From contig NZ_CP030051.1 in NCBI RefSeq assembly GCF_004114975.1, positions 6,014,001-6,078,000 on the forward strand: a DNA stretch of 64,000 nt, read 5' to 3'. This DNA is from Bradyrhizobium guangdongense (GTDB lineage Bacteria > Pseudomonadota > Alphaproteobacteria > Rhizobiales > Xanthobacteraceae). How positions within the stretch are numbered: position 1 is the stretch's first letter; each line of letters begins with the position of its first letter. Under the pieces are notes generated by a model that saw only the letters and a list, made by a program, of their open reading frames with translations, was not told the origin of the DNA and did no database searches. This document shows, in pieces, positions 27,952 to 35,677 of the stretch. Both the position numbers and the translations under genes were made by a program.

Positions 27952-29498
27952 GAGCGTCCTCCTGCTTCCAGCAGTGGACTTTGCGACACGGCGTGGGCCC
28001 TGATCCAGTCGTCCAGGGACGCAATTTCGTCGGCAGATAGTCGCAGACCGAGCTTGGAGCGGCGCCAGACGATATCCTCGGCGGTCACCGCCCATTCATT
28101 GGTCATCAGGTAGCGAACCTCGCGTTCGGTCAGAGTTGCGCCAAAGACCTGGCCGAGATCGGCGGCCGACTTGGCGTCGCCGAGCAGTTTGATGGCGCGG
28201 GTGCCATAGGCGCGTGCGAGCCGCCGCGCATGCTCATGGCTGAGGAAAGGGTAGCCGCGCTGAAGCTCGGCGATCAAGCCATCGACAGCCGATACGTCCA
28301 TGTCGCCGCCGGGCAGCGGCCATTTGCCGGTCCAACCCTCGCGCGCTTTCGCACTGCGAAGATAGGGCGCAAGCCGTTCCAGTGCCTCTTCGGCAAGGCG
28401 ACGATAGGTGGTGATCTTGCCGCCATAGATCGACAGCAGCGGCACGCCACCCGGCGTGTCGAGCTCGAACACGTAATCGCGGGTCGCAGCCTTGGCCTCG
28501 CTGGCACCGTCGTCATAAAGCGGTCGCACGCCGGAATAGGTCCAGACCACGTCCTCCGACGTCACGGGCTTGGCGAGATACTCGCTCGCGGCCTTGCAGA
28601 GATACTCGATCTCCTCCGGCGTCGCCTTCACCTTGGCCGGGTCGCCGGCATAGTCGCGATCGGTGGTGCCGATCAGCGTGAAGTCGTCCTGATAGGGGAT
28701 GACGAAGATGATGCGGCCGTCGGCGTTCTGGAACATGTAGGCGCGGTCATGGTCGTACAGCTTCTTGACCACGATGTGCGAGCCTTGCACCAGGCGCACC
28801 TTTGCTTTCGCGTTGACGCCAGCGCCGCGACCGAGCACGTCCTCGACCCAGGGCCCGCCGGCATTGACCAGCGCGCGGGCCTGAATCTGCGAGCGCGCGC
28901 CGGTCAGCGTGTCGACCATACTGACGGTCCATATCCCGTCGGATTGACGAATCTCGGTGGCGCGGGTGCGGGTGCGGATCTCGGCGCCCTTGTCGGCGGC
29001 GTCACGTGCGTTGAGCACGACGAGGCGAGCGTCATCGACGAAGCAGTCGGAATATTCGAACGCGCGGGCATAGCGATTCGGGATCAGCGGCTTGCCCACT
29101 TCGTCGCGCCTGAGATCGAGCGAGCGGGTCGCCGGCAGGAGATGACGGCCGCCGATGTGATCATAGAGAAACAGGCCAAGCCGCAGCAGCCAGGCCGGAC
29201 GCAGACCGGCGTGATGCGGCAAAACGAAACGCAAGGGGCGGATGATGTGAGGAGCGATGCCCCAGAGAATCTCGCGCTCGATCAGCGCCTCGCGGACCAG
29301 GCGGAACTCGTAATATTCGAGATAACGCAGGCCGCCATGCACCAGCTTGGTCGACCAGGACGACGTCCCGCTCGCCAGGTCGTTCATTTCGCACAGGAAA
29401 ACAGTGTTGCCGCGGCCCACCGCGTCACGCGCGATCCCGCAACCGTTAACACCGCCTCCAATGATGGCGAGGTCGAAAATACACTCCAACAGACGCAT
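27948..29498 (-). CDS. glpD: Glycerol-3-phosphate dehydrogenase GlpD
   Basis: GlpD oxidises glycerol 3-phosphate to dihydroxyacetone phosphate at the inner membrane and passes electrons to quinone. The 516-residue length is normal. The FAD-binding motif is FDLAIIGGGVNGCGIARDA (residues 8-26), followed by the family motif SSWSTKLVHGGLRYLEYYEF, and the C-terminal DAO_C domain fills about 390-510. It heads the operon that also encodes glycerol uptake. The start complements 29496-29498; a GlpR-type operator array lies 34-102 bp upstream. No glycerol kinase gene is present in the window. Confidence 0.95.
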   Translation of the reverse strand: MRLLECIFDLAIIGGGVNGCGIARDAVGRGNTVFLCEMNDLASGTSSWSTKLVHGGLRYLEYYEFRLVREALIEREILWGIAPHIIRPLRFVLPHHAGLRPAWLLRLGLFLYDHIGGRHLLPATRSLDLRRDEVGKPLIPNRYARAFEYSDCFVDDARLVVLNARDAADKGAEIRTRTRATEIRQSDGIWTVSMVDTLTGARSQIQARALVNAGGPWVEDVLGRGAGVNAKAKVRLVQGSHIVVKKLYDHDRAYMFQNADGRIIFVIPYQDDFTLIGTTDRDYAGDPAKVKATPEEIEYLCKAASEYLAKPVTSEDVVWTYSGVRPLYDDGASEAKAATRDYVFELDTPGGVPLLSIYGGKITTYRRLAEEALERLAPYLRSAKAREGWTGKWPLPGGDMDVSAVDGLIAELQRGYPFLSHEHARRLARAYGTRAIKLLGDAKSAADLGQVFGATLTEREVRYLMTNEWAVTAEDIVWRRSKLGLRLSADEIASLDDWIRAHAVSQSPLLEAGGRS

Positions 29499-29531
29499 CC
29501 CCCGGAAACCGCCCGTTCAGTCGCGCGGCTA

Positions 29532-29600
29532 CTTTCGTTTTTGATTAGATCACACCGGAAAACGAAAGCAAGACGAAAGAGAGACGAAAGGAAATGAAAG
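29532..29600 (-). promoter_or_regulatory. Candidate GlpR operator array
   Basis: Three exact copies of ACGAAAG occur at 29562-29568, 29573-29579 and 29584-29590, each exactly 11 bp apart. A near copy ATGAAAG follows at 29594-29600, and an inverted copy CTTTCGT at 29532-29538. The array is helically phased and lies just upstream of glpD. DeoR-family repressors commonly bind tandem short repeats, so GlpR binding is likely, though not shown. Confidence 0.7.
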
Positions 29601-29703
29601 TGGAACTTTTTCCCCGGCAAAGTGACGCGGAAATCGGCGGGTAGAGGGCCAATTTCCGAGGCATCGCGTGCAACCGCAAGGCATGCTCGCTCACGATCCT
29701 GAA

Positions 29704-29721
29704 TGTAGCAACGTAGCTACA
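29704..29721 (+). promoter_or_regulatory. Operator of the Phd/VapC toxin-antitoxin pair
   Basis: A perfect inverted repeat TGTAGC/GCTACA (6-bp arms, 6-bp spacer) contains a nested GTAGCTAC palindrome at 29713-29720. It is followed by TATATTTTG, a plausible -10 region, and lies 47 bp before the antitoxin start. Antitoxins of this class usually repress their own promoter through such palindromes. Confidence 0.65.
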
Positions 29722-29768
29722 TATATTTTGCGTGACTGTAGACGCGGCAACCTGGAGTGCTGACGATC

Positions 29769-30017
29769 GTGATCACCCTCACCAGCCGAGAATTCAATCA
29801 AGACACCAGCGGCGCAAAAAAAGCTGCTGCGCAAGGACCTGTCTTCATTACGGATCGCGGCCGCCCGGCTCATGTGCTGCTAACGATCGAGGATTATTTG
29901 CGTCTGAGCGGCGGACACATGAGTCTTGCCGAGGCCTTGCCGCAAACAAGTGCGGACTTTGATTTCGATCCGCCTCGCGTAGCCGGTGGGATCTTGAAGC
30001 CCGCCGACCTCGATTGA
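29769..30017 (+). CDS. Phd/YefM-family antitoxin
   Basis: The 82-residue protein starts most plausibly at GTG 29769, giving MITLTSREFNQDTSGAKKAA, the standard start of Phd/YefM antitoxins. An alternative GTG at 29757 adds four residues. The N-terminal half is the DNA-binding Phd fold (about 1-50, GPVFITDRGRPAHVLLTIEDY). The C-terminal half (SLAEALPQTSADFDFDPPR) is the acidic toxin-neutralising segment. It is followed by the toxin gene with a 1-bp overlap and preceded by a clear palindrome. Confidence 0.9.
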   Translation: MITLTSREFNQDTSGAKKAAAQGPVFITDRGRPAHVLLTIEDYLRLSGGHMSLAEALPQTSADFDFDPPRVAGGILKPADLD

Positions 30018-30433
30018 TGTTTCTGCTCGACACCAAGGTCATTTCCGAGCTCCGGCGACCGGATAAAGCCGATGGCAATGTCGTTGCCTGGGCCAATGCA
30101 ATTCCTGCTACGAATTTCTTCATATCCGTTATCTCGGTTCTCGAGATCGAACTTGGCGCGCGCCTGATCCAGCGCAAGGACGCGGCACAAGGTGCCATCC
30201 TGCGCAAGTGGATCGACGCTCAAGTGCTGGTTCGCTTCGAGGGCCGGATACTGGCCATCGACATGGCCGTGGCACAGCGCTGCGCGCAACTTCACGTTCC
30301 CAATCCGCTGGCTGAACGCGACGCTCTCATCGCGGCAACAGCGCTTGTTCACGGCCTCACGGTTGTCACGCGCAATGTGGAGGATTTCGAACCGACGGGC
30401 GTGCCGCTGCTCAACCCGTGGGACGGCGTCTAG
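30017..30433 (+). CDS. vapC: VapC-type PIN-domain toxin
   Basis: The 138-residue PIN-domain ribonuclease starts at ATG 30017 (MFLLDTKVISELRRPDKADG), overlapping the antitoxin stop by one base. Acidic residues of the PIN site are present: D6, the glutamate in VLEIELGA, and two aspartates in ERDALIAATAL and TRNVEDF. The usual DTNV triad is DTKV here, with Lys at the Asn position. VapC toxins cleave tRNA or rRNA when the antitoxin is degraded. The stop codon is only 4 bp from the convergent glpR stop. Confidence 0.9.
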   Translation: MFLLDTKVISELRRPDKADGNVVAWANAIPATNFFISVISVLEIELGARLIQRKDAAQGAILRKWIDAQVLVRFEGRILAIDMAVAQRCAQLHVPNPLAERDALIAATALVHGLTVVTRNVEDFEPTGVPLLNPWDGV

Positions 30434-30437
30434 CCTT

Positions 30438-31283
30438 TTAGCGCAGCCGCACCACCGGTGCTGCATCTGGCGCGGCATCCTGCGCCTCGGCCTGGGTCTC
30501 GTCGACGTCAGCGCCCTTCGGCATCGCCTCCACCACTTCAATGCCCTTGCTGTGGCAGATGGTGGCGAGGCGCTCTGGCAGCTCCTGATCGGTCACGAAG
30601 GTCTGGATCTGCGTCATATGCGCGATGCGGACCGGCGCGCTACGGCGAAGCTTCGTGGAATCGGCGACCAGCATGACGCTGCGGGCATTGGCGATGATGG
30701 CCTGCGCCACCTGCACCTCGCGATAGTCGAAGTCGAGCAGCGCGCCCTCCTCGTCGATCGCGGACGCGCCGATGATGGCGTAGTCGACCTTGAATTGGCC
30801 GATCAGCTGCGTCGCGGTCGAGCCGACCACGGCGCCGTCGGCCCGCCGCACCGTGCCGCCGGCCACCACCACCTCGATGCGGGGATGGCGGTAAAGCAGC
30901 ATGGCGACGTTGAGATTGTTGGTGATGACCAGCAAATCCTCATGCGAGGTCAGCGCGCTCGCCACCTCCTCCGTCGTGGTGCCGATGTTGATGAAGAGCG
31001 AGCAGCCGTTCGGGATCAGCGAGGCGGCGGCGGCCCCAATCGCCTTCTTCTCGTCGGCGGCGACGAAGCGGCGCGCCTCGTAGGCGAGGTTTTCCACGCC
31101 GGAGGCGATGATCGCGCCGCCATGGATGCGGGTGAGCGAACGGCGCTCGCAGAGATCGTTGAGGTCCTTGCGGATGGTCTGCGCCGAAACCTCGAAGCGG
31201 CGCGCCAGCTCCTCCACCATGACGCGGCCGGAGGCGCGGGCGATGTTGAGGATCTCGGCTTGGCGATGGGTCAATCCGGTCAC
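30438..31283 (-). CDS. glpR: DeoR-family repressor of glycerol metabolism (GlpR)
   Basis: The 281-residue protein has a DeoR helix-turn-helix (about 6-60, HRQAEILNIARASGRVMVEE then SAQTIRKDLNDLCERRSLTR) and a DeoR sensor domain (about 75-235), with NIGTTTEEVA and VDYAIIGASAIDEEGALLDFD. It probably binds a phosphorylated glycerol derivative and represses the glpD operon. The start is GTG at 31283. The C-terminal tail after residue 255 is acidic and Ala-rich and not part of the conserved fold. It is separated from glpD by the toxin-antitoxin pair, which is unusual for an operon-linked regulator. Confidence 0.9.
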   Translation of the reverse strand: MTGLTHRQAEILNIARASGRVMVEELARRFEVSAQTIRKDLNDLCERRSLTRIHGGAIIASGVENLAYEARRFVAADEKKAIGAAAASLIPNGCSLFINIGTTTEEVASALTSHEDLLVITNNLNVAMLLYRHPRIEVVVAGGTVRRADGAVVGSTATQLIGQFKVDYAIIGASAIDEEGALLDFDYREVQVAQAIIANARSVMLVADSTKLRRSAPVRIAHMTQIQTFVTDQELPERLATICHSKGIEVVEAMPKGADVDETQAEAQDAAPDAAPVVRLR

Positions 31284-31373
31284 GGCAATGGCCTCAAATC
31301 AGAACGATGCATGGTGCGGCTTCTCGCCCGCGCGGTCAATGCGGATGCCGATCACGGTTAGTGGATGAAAATC

Positions 31374-32048
31374 TCACCACGCCATCGCGCGCGCGAGCCG
31401 CGCGAGCAGCAAGGGATCGTCGAAGGCGCTTGCGGACGCGACCGCGCCTGCGCCAACGAGGTCGGCATCGCTGAGGCTGGTCCGGATGCCGATCGTCGGA
31501 ATCCCGGCGGCGGTGGCGGACTGAACGCCGGAGCGGGAATCCTCGAACGCGATCGAGGCGGCCGCGCTGGCCCCGACGAAGCGCAACCCCTCCTGATAGG
31601 GCAGCGGATGCGGCTTGCCGTGCGGCAGTTCCTCGCCGATCACGAGCGCCTTGAAACGACGCGTGATGCCGAGGCCGGAGAGCAGCAGCTCGGCATTGAG
31701 ACGCGGCGCGTTGGTGACGGCGACCATGGGAATACCGGCCTCGTCGGCACGGTCGAGCAGCGCCATCAGGCCCGGCAACGGCTCGATCTGCCCCGCAACC
31801 AAATTGCGAAACACTTCTTCCTTCTCGTCGAGGATCGCGGCACGCCGCTCCAGGCTCTCGTCTGGCAGAAAGCGCTCGCCAATCGAGACGTTGGCGAAGC
31901 CCTGTAACTCCTTCGAGAAGCGCGCGTGGTCGAAGACATGGCCGCGCGGACCGAGGACCTGGTTGAACGCTTTCAAGTGCAGAGGGTCCGTATTGGCAAG
32001 CGTGCCGTCGATGTCGAACAGCAACGCCCTGCCCAGCGTCTCGATCAT
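31374..32048 (-). CDS. HAD-superfamily phosphatase
   Basis: The 224-residue protein has the four HAD motifs: DIDGT with nucleophile and acid aspartates (I), VAVTNAP (II), GKPHP (III) and FEDSRSG (IV). The cap domain between motifs I and II is the helical C1 type, as in beta-phosphoglucomutase and phosphoglycolate phosphatase. It is likely a sugar- or glycerol-phosphate phosphatase. It lies 90 bp upstream of glpR on the same strand and may be co-transcribed, so a role in glycerol-phosphate turnover is possible. Confidence 0.85.
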   Translation of the reverse strand: MIETLGRALLFDIDGTLANTDPLHLKAFNQVLGPRGHVFDHARFSKELQGFANVSIGERFLPDESLERRAAILDEKEEVFRNLVAGQIEPLPGLMALLDRADEAGIPMVAVTNAPRLNAELLLSGLGITRRFKALVIGEELPHGKPHPLPYQEGLRFVGASAAASIAFEDSRSGVQSATAAGIPTIGIRTSLSDADLVGAGAVASASAFDDPLLLARLARAMAW

Positions 32049-32202
32049 GTCAGTACTTTCCCGAATGCACCGCGCATCAATGCCGAAGACGTATCAATAG
32101 AGCCTCGCGCGCGCAATGACGCATACGCATGACCACCACGCGCCACTCGACAAAGCCGCGCCCGGCTGCAAGACTTCGTGCAAGATCAAAAAGGAGGAAA
32201 CG

Positions 32203-32655
32203 ATGACGATCAACCGACGCGATCTGGCTCTCTCGACTCTGGCCGTCTCCGCGCTTGCCCTCTCGACGCCGGCGCTGGCGGCTTCCGCGGACGAAGACGC
32301 CGTGGCGAAGAAGGTCGAGGCCTTCCGCCTCGCCCAGATCGCGGCCGATCCCAAGGCGCTCGGCGCGCTGTGCTGGGACGCTCTCAGCTATAGCCATTCC
32401 AGCGGCAAGGTGGAGGACAAGGCGACCTTCATCGCCAACGCGACCGACGGCAAATCGAAATTCCTCTCGATCGAGTACAAGGACCCGACCATCAAGGTCG
32501 TCGGCCCCGCGGCGATCGTGCGCTTCCACTGGATCGCGGAACAGGAGATGGCGGCCGATGGGAAAAAATTGCCGACCAATCTTCACATCCTGATGAACTG
32601 GCTGAAGCAAGGCGACGACTGGAAGCTGTTGTCGCGCGCCGCGACGAAATTGTGA
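32203..32655 (+). CDS. Exported NTF2-like (DUF4440) protein
   Basis: The start is ATG 32203, preceded by a strong AAGGAGG site. The N-terminus MTINRRDLALSTLAVSALAL carries twin arginines and a hydrophobic stretch, suggesting Tat export and cleavage after about A28. The mature part (about 120 residues; EAFRLAQIAADPKALGALC, LSYSHSSGKVEDKATFI) matches the SnoaL/DUF4440 NTF2-like fold. Proteins of this type are small-molecule binding or isomerase-like; the function is unknown. It is divergent from the HAD gene and followed by a dispersed repeat. Confidence 0.8.
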   Translation: MTINRRDLALSTLAVSALALSTPALAASADEDAVAKKVEAFRLAQIAADPKALGALCWDALSYSHSSGKVEDKATFIANATDGKSKFLSIEYKDPTIKVVGPAAIVRFHWIAEQEMAADGKKLPTNLHILMNWLKQGDDWKLLSRAATKL

Positions 32656-32661
32656 ACAAGA

Positions 32662-32750
32662 CCGTCATTTCGGGGCGCGCGTAGCGCGGGCTCGGCAATT
32701 TCGCAGCAAGATGGATTCCGGGTTCGCGCTACGCGCGCCCCGGAATGACC
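32662..32750. repeat. Dispersed palindromic repeat, family C copy 1
   Basis: It begins with CCGTCATTTCGGGGCGCGC and ends with GCGCGCCCCGGAATGACC, its near-complement. The inner part has GATGGATTCCGGGTTCGCGC. It sits between convergent genes and resembles the copy at 39405. Confidence 0.8.
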
Positions 32751-32760
32751 GAGCGGGCGC

Positions 32761-32952
32761 TTACGCCGCCTCCTTCACATCGCCGTTCACCAGCTTGCGG
32801 GCGGCGCGCTCGGCTTCGCGGGCGTTGCGAAAGAGCTGGCCTTCAAGACGATTGAATTGCTGGGACGAGGCGAAGAAGCGGTAGCCTCCCTGACCGCGGA
32901 CCACGATGCCCGCGGTCTCTGAATTCACTTCGATGATGTAGCTGTCCGGCAT
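32761..32952 (-). CDS. Small conserved hypothetical protein
   Basis: The 63-residue protein starts at the ATG complementary to 32950-32952 (MPDSYIIEVNSETAGIVVRG). It has a beta-rich N-terminal half and a helical, basic half (SSQQFNRLEGQLFRNAREAE then RAARKLVNG). There is no signal peptide. The pattern suggests a small alpha/beta domain of about 60 residues, similar in size to DUF4170. I recognise no family with certainty. It stands alone, next to a family C repeat. Confidence 0.65.
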   Translation of the reverse strand: MPDSYIIEVNSETAGIVVRGQGGYRFFASSQQFNRLEGQLFRNAREAERAARKLVNGDVKEAA

Positions 32953-33160
32953 GTCCCGTGGATTCCTCAGTGCGGGCAAATAACGGTCAGTCTGCCCAAA
33001 GGTTCCTGAGGGCAAATCAACCGGTTTCCACCCCGAATCGACGCGCTATCGAGTACGCCGGGACCTCATCCGTTTTATGACCCGTTGTTGGCAAAGAAGC
33101 GACGCGTGGACTCGACGGCGCCGCACATGTTGCCGAGATGGGACAGAGTGCCGCGCGCGA

Positions 33161-33571
33161 TTACGTCGCGATCGGCGCGGCGATCGAACGCACCTCTTGC
33201 GGCCGACCATGCTCGTCGATCGAGACGTAGGTAAAATTTCCGTCGGTGACGAGGAACGGATGCTCTTCTCCGCGCCGGAGCGCCCACGCTTCGAGATGTA
33301 CGGTCATCGAGGTACGGCCAACCCGCACGAGGTTCGCGTAAACCGAGACGAGATCGCCGACATAGACGGCTTTGCGAAAATTCATTGCCTCGATCGCGAC
33401 CGTGACGGTGCGCGACTTCGCGACTTTGGATGCAAACACGCCGCCGCCGACGTCCATCTGGCTGAGCAGCCAGCCGCCAAAGATGTCGCCATTGGCGTTG
33501 GTGTCGGCGGGCATCGCCAGCGTGCGGATGCAGAGATCGCCGCTCGGCTCGATGTCGGACTTTTCGCTCAT
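33161..33571 (-). CDS. Acyl-CoA thioesterase, hotdog fold (YciA-like)
   Basis: The 136-residue protein starts at the ATG complementary to 33569-33571 (MSEKSDIEPSGDLCIRTLAM). It carries the hotdog motif TNANGDIFGGWLLSQMDVGGG with the catalytic aspartate and the AIEAMNFRKAVYVGDLVSVY strand pair, as in YciA-type acyl-CoA hydrolases. It releases free CoA from acyl-CoA thioesters. It is the last gene of the fadE-thiolase-fadB group, 7 bp after the fadB stop, so it probably prevents trapping of CoA during beta-oxidation. Confidence 0.9.
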   Translation of the reverse strand: MSEKSDIEPSGDLCIRTLAMPADTNANGDIFGGWLLSQMDVGGGVFASKVAKSRTVTVAIEAMNFRKAVYVGDLVSVYANLVRVGRTSMTVHLEAWALRRGEEHPFLVTDGNFTYVSIDEHGRPQEVRSIAAPIAT

Positions 33572-33578
33572 GCAGGTC

Positions 33579-35675
33579 TCACTTGAAATTGTCCCAGCCC
33601 GGATCGGGCGCGAAACGCTCGCCGAATCGTTCGGCCAACGTGCGCAAGGTCGATACGACATTCTCCACGCCGCGTGCACGCGCATAGTTCAGTGGACCGC
33701 CGCGGAACGGCGCGTAGCCGGTGCCGAAGATCATGGCGCCATCGACCGCATCGGGATCGTCGACGATGCCTTCGCGCAGAGCCGCGACGCAGACGTTGGA
33801 CATCGGCAGCACCAGGCGGTCGATCATCTGGTCGGTGACACCAGGACCGGTCTCGGGCAGCGGCGCCTTCTCGGCCTTGCCGTCCTTCCAGGTGTAAAAG
33901 CCCTTGCCGGTCTTGCGGCCGAGCTCGCCCCTGGCGACTTTTTCGCGCAGCCAGGCGGGCGTCGGCGGCAGCAGGTCACCGAACTTGGTGCGCAGCATGT
34001 CGCCGACGTCGAGGCAGATGTCGAGCCCGACCTGATCGGCCAGTTCGATCGGGCCCATCGGCATGCCGAACTGCTCGGCCGCGGCATCGATCAGGCGCTG
34101 GTCGGTCTTCTCGTCCAGCATCACAATCGCTTCCAGCATATAGGGCGTCAGCGCACGGTTGACGAGGAAGCCGGGCGAGCTCTTCACGGAGAGCGGCAGG
34201 CGGTCGATCGCACCGACGAAGGCAAGCGCTTGCTTCAGCACCTGCGGGTGGTTGCCGTCATGGCTAACGACCTCAACCAGTTGCAGCCGCGACACCGGAT
34301 TGAAGAAGTGCAGGCCCATCAGCCGCTCCGGGCGCGCCAGCGTGGTGCGCAGATCCTGCAGTGGAATGCTCGACGTGTTGGTCGCAAGGATCGCGCCCGG
34401 CTTCATCTTCGGCTCGAGGCTGGCATAGACCTTCTGCTTCAGGTCGAGCTTTTCCGGCACCGCCTCGATGACGAGATCGGCGTTGCGGACGCCCTCGCCG
34501 TCCATATCAGGGATGAGGCGATCGAGCGCATCGCGCACCTCGGTCGGCTTGCGGATGATCTTGCCGTAGAGGTCGGCGGCGCGCTTGATCGCGCCCGCGA
34601 TGGGCTCGGGCTTCATATCGGCGAGCGAGACGCGAAAGCCCTGCCCGGCGACCCAAGCCGCGATGTCGCCGCCCATGGCGCCCGCGCCGATGACGTGGAC
34701 ATGCTTGATTGCATTCCCGCTGCCTGCCGCCTTCTTCATCTGCTCGCGCAGGAAGAAGACGCGGATCAGATTCTGCGCCGTCGGCGTCACCATCAGCTTG
34801 GCGAAGGACGCCTGCTCCGCCTTAAGCATCGCGGCCTTGCTGCCACCATGCGTCTCCCACAGGTCGATCAGCGCATAGGGCGCCGGATAATGCTCACTCG
34901 GCGCCGCCTTTGCCGCCTCGCTTCGCATGCGCTTGGCGAGCAGCCCGCGCACGGGGCCGAGATTGGCCGCGCGCGTGAGCAGTCCGGGCTTGGCCCGCTT
35001 CAGGCGTCCGAACACGACGTCCCTCACGGCGTCCCGGACATGGCGCTCCTCCGTGACGGCATCGACGAGGCCGAGCGCTTTGGCGCGGCGCGCATCGATG
35101 GTGCGGCCCGTCAGCATCAGGGACATCGACTGGGTCGGATTGACCAACGCGCTGAAGCGCGCGGTGCCGCCGAGCCCGGGATGCAGACCCAGCATCACCT
35201 CCGGGAAGCCGAAGCGTGCGCCGGCGATGGCAATGCGCGACTGGCAGGCGAGCGCGACTTCGAGCCCGCCGCCGAGGCAGAAGCCGTGGATGACCGCGAG
35301 CGTCGGCAGCTTCAAAGCTTCCAGATGGTCGACCACCGCGTGCGCAGCGCGGATGCGTGTCTCCACCATCTCGGCGTCGCTCGCGCCGCGGAATTCGTTG
35401 ACATCGGCGCCGGCGATGAAGCCGGACGGTTTTGCCGAGCGGATCACGAGGCCCGCAGGCCGCTCGGTCTCGATCGCCGCGAGCACGGCGTCGAACTCCT
35501 CCATCACGTCGGAGGACAGCGTGTTGGCGCTGGCATCGGCGCGATCGAACAGCAGCCACGCGAGGCCGTCGGCATCGCGCGTCAGCTTGAAGTGCCTGTA
35601 GGGACCGTCGGCTGCGGGTCGGGGCCCGAGCGAGAGCACGCGGTCGCCGAGCGCGGTCATGATCTTTGAATCCAT
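33579..35675 (-). CDS. fadB: Fatty-acid oxidation alpha subunit (enoyl-CoA hydratase/3-hydroxyacyl-CoA dehydrogenase)
   Basis: The start is the ATG complementary to 35673-35675 (MDSKIMTALGDRVLSLGPRP), giving 698 residues. The N-terminal half is an enoyl-CoA hydratase (about 30-290), with GFIAGADVNEF and HGFCLGGGLEVALACQSRIA; the two glutamates of the hydratase site are expected there. The C-terminal half (about 315-690) is an NAD-dependent 3-hydroxyacyl-CoA dehydrogenase, with VIGAGAMGGDIAAW and NTSSIPLQDL. FadB or FadJ naming is by similarity of architecture. It follows the thiolase gene by 2 bp. Confidence 0.92.
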   Translation of the reverse strand: MDSKIMTALGDRVLSLGPRPAADGPYRHFKLTRDADGLAWLLFDRADASANTLSSDVMEEFDAVLAAIETERPAGLVIRSAKPSGFIAGADVNEFRGASDAEMVETRIRAAHAVVDHLEALKLPTLAVIHGFCLGGGLEVALACQSRIAIAGARFGFPEVMLGLHPGLGGTARFSALVNPTQSMSLMLTGRTIDARRAKALGLVDAVTEERHVRDAVRDVVFGRLKRAKPGLLTRAANLGPVRGLLAKRMRSEAAKAAPSEHYPAPYALIDLWETHGGSKAAMLKAEQASFAKLMVTPTAQNLIRVFFLREQMKKAAGSGNAIKHVHVIGAGAMGGDIAAWVAGQGFRVSLADMKPEPIAGAIKRAADLYGKIIRKPTEVRDALDRLIPDMDGEGVRNADLVIEAVPEKLDLKQKVYASLEPKMKPGAILATNTSSIPLQDLRTTLARPERLMGLHFFNPVSRLQLVEVVSHDGNHPQVLKQALAFVGAIDRLPLSVKSSPGFLVNRALTPYMLEAIVMLDEKTDQRLIDAAAEQFGMPMGPIELADQVGLDICLDVGDMLRTKFGDLLPPTPAWLREKVARGELGRKTGKGFYTWKDGKAEKAPLPETGPGVTDQMIDRLVLPMSNVCVAALREGIVDDPDAVDGAMIFGTGYAPFRGGPLNYARARGVENVVSTLRTLAERFGERFAPDPGWDNFK

Positions 35676-35677
35676 GG

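Noticed and set aside
33372..35669. Open frame of 765 codons on the plus strand opposite fadB
   Set aside because: It is the antisense shadow of a GC-rich gene, with no recognisable domain.
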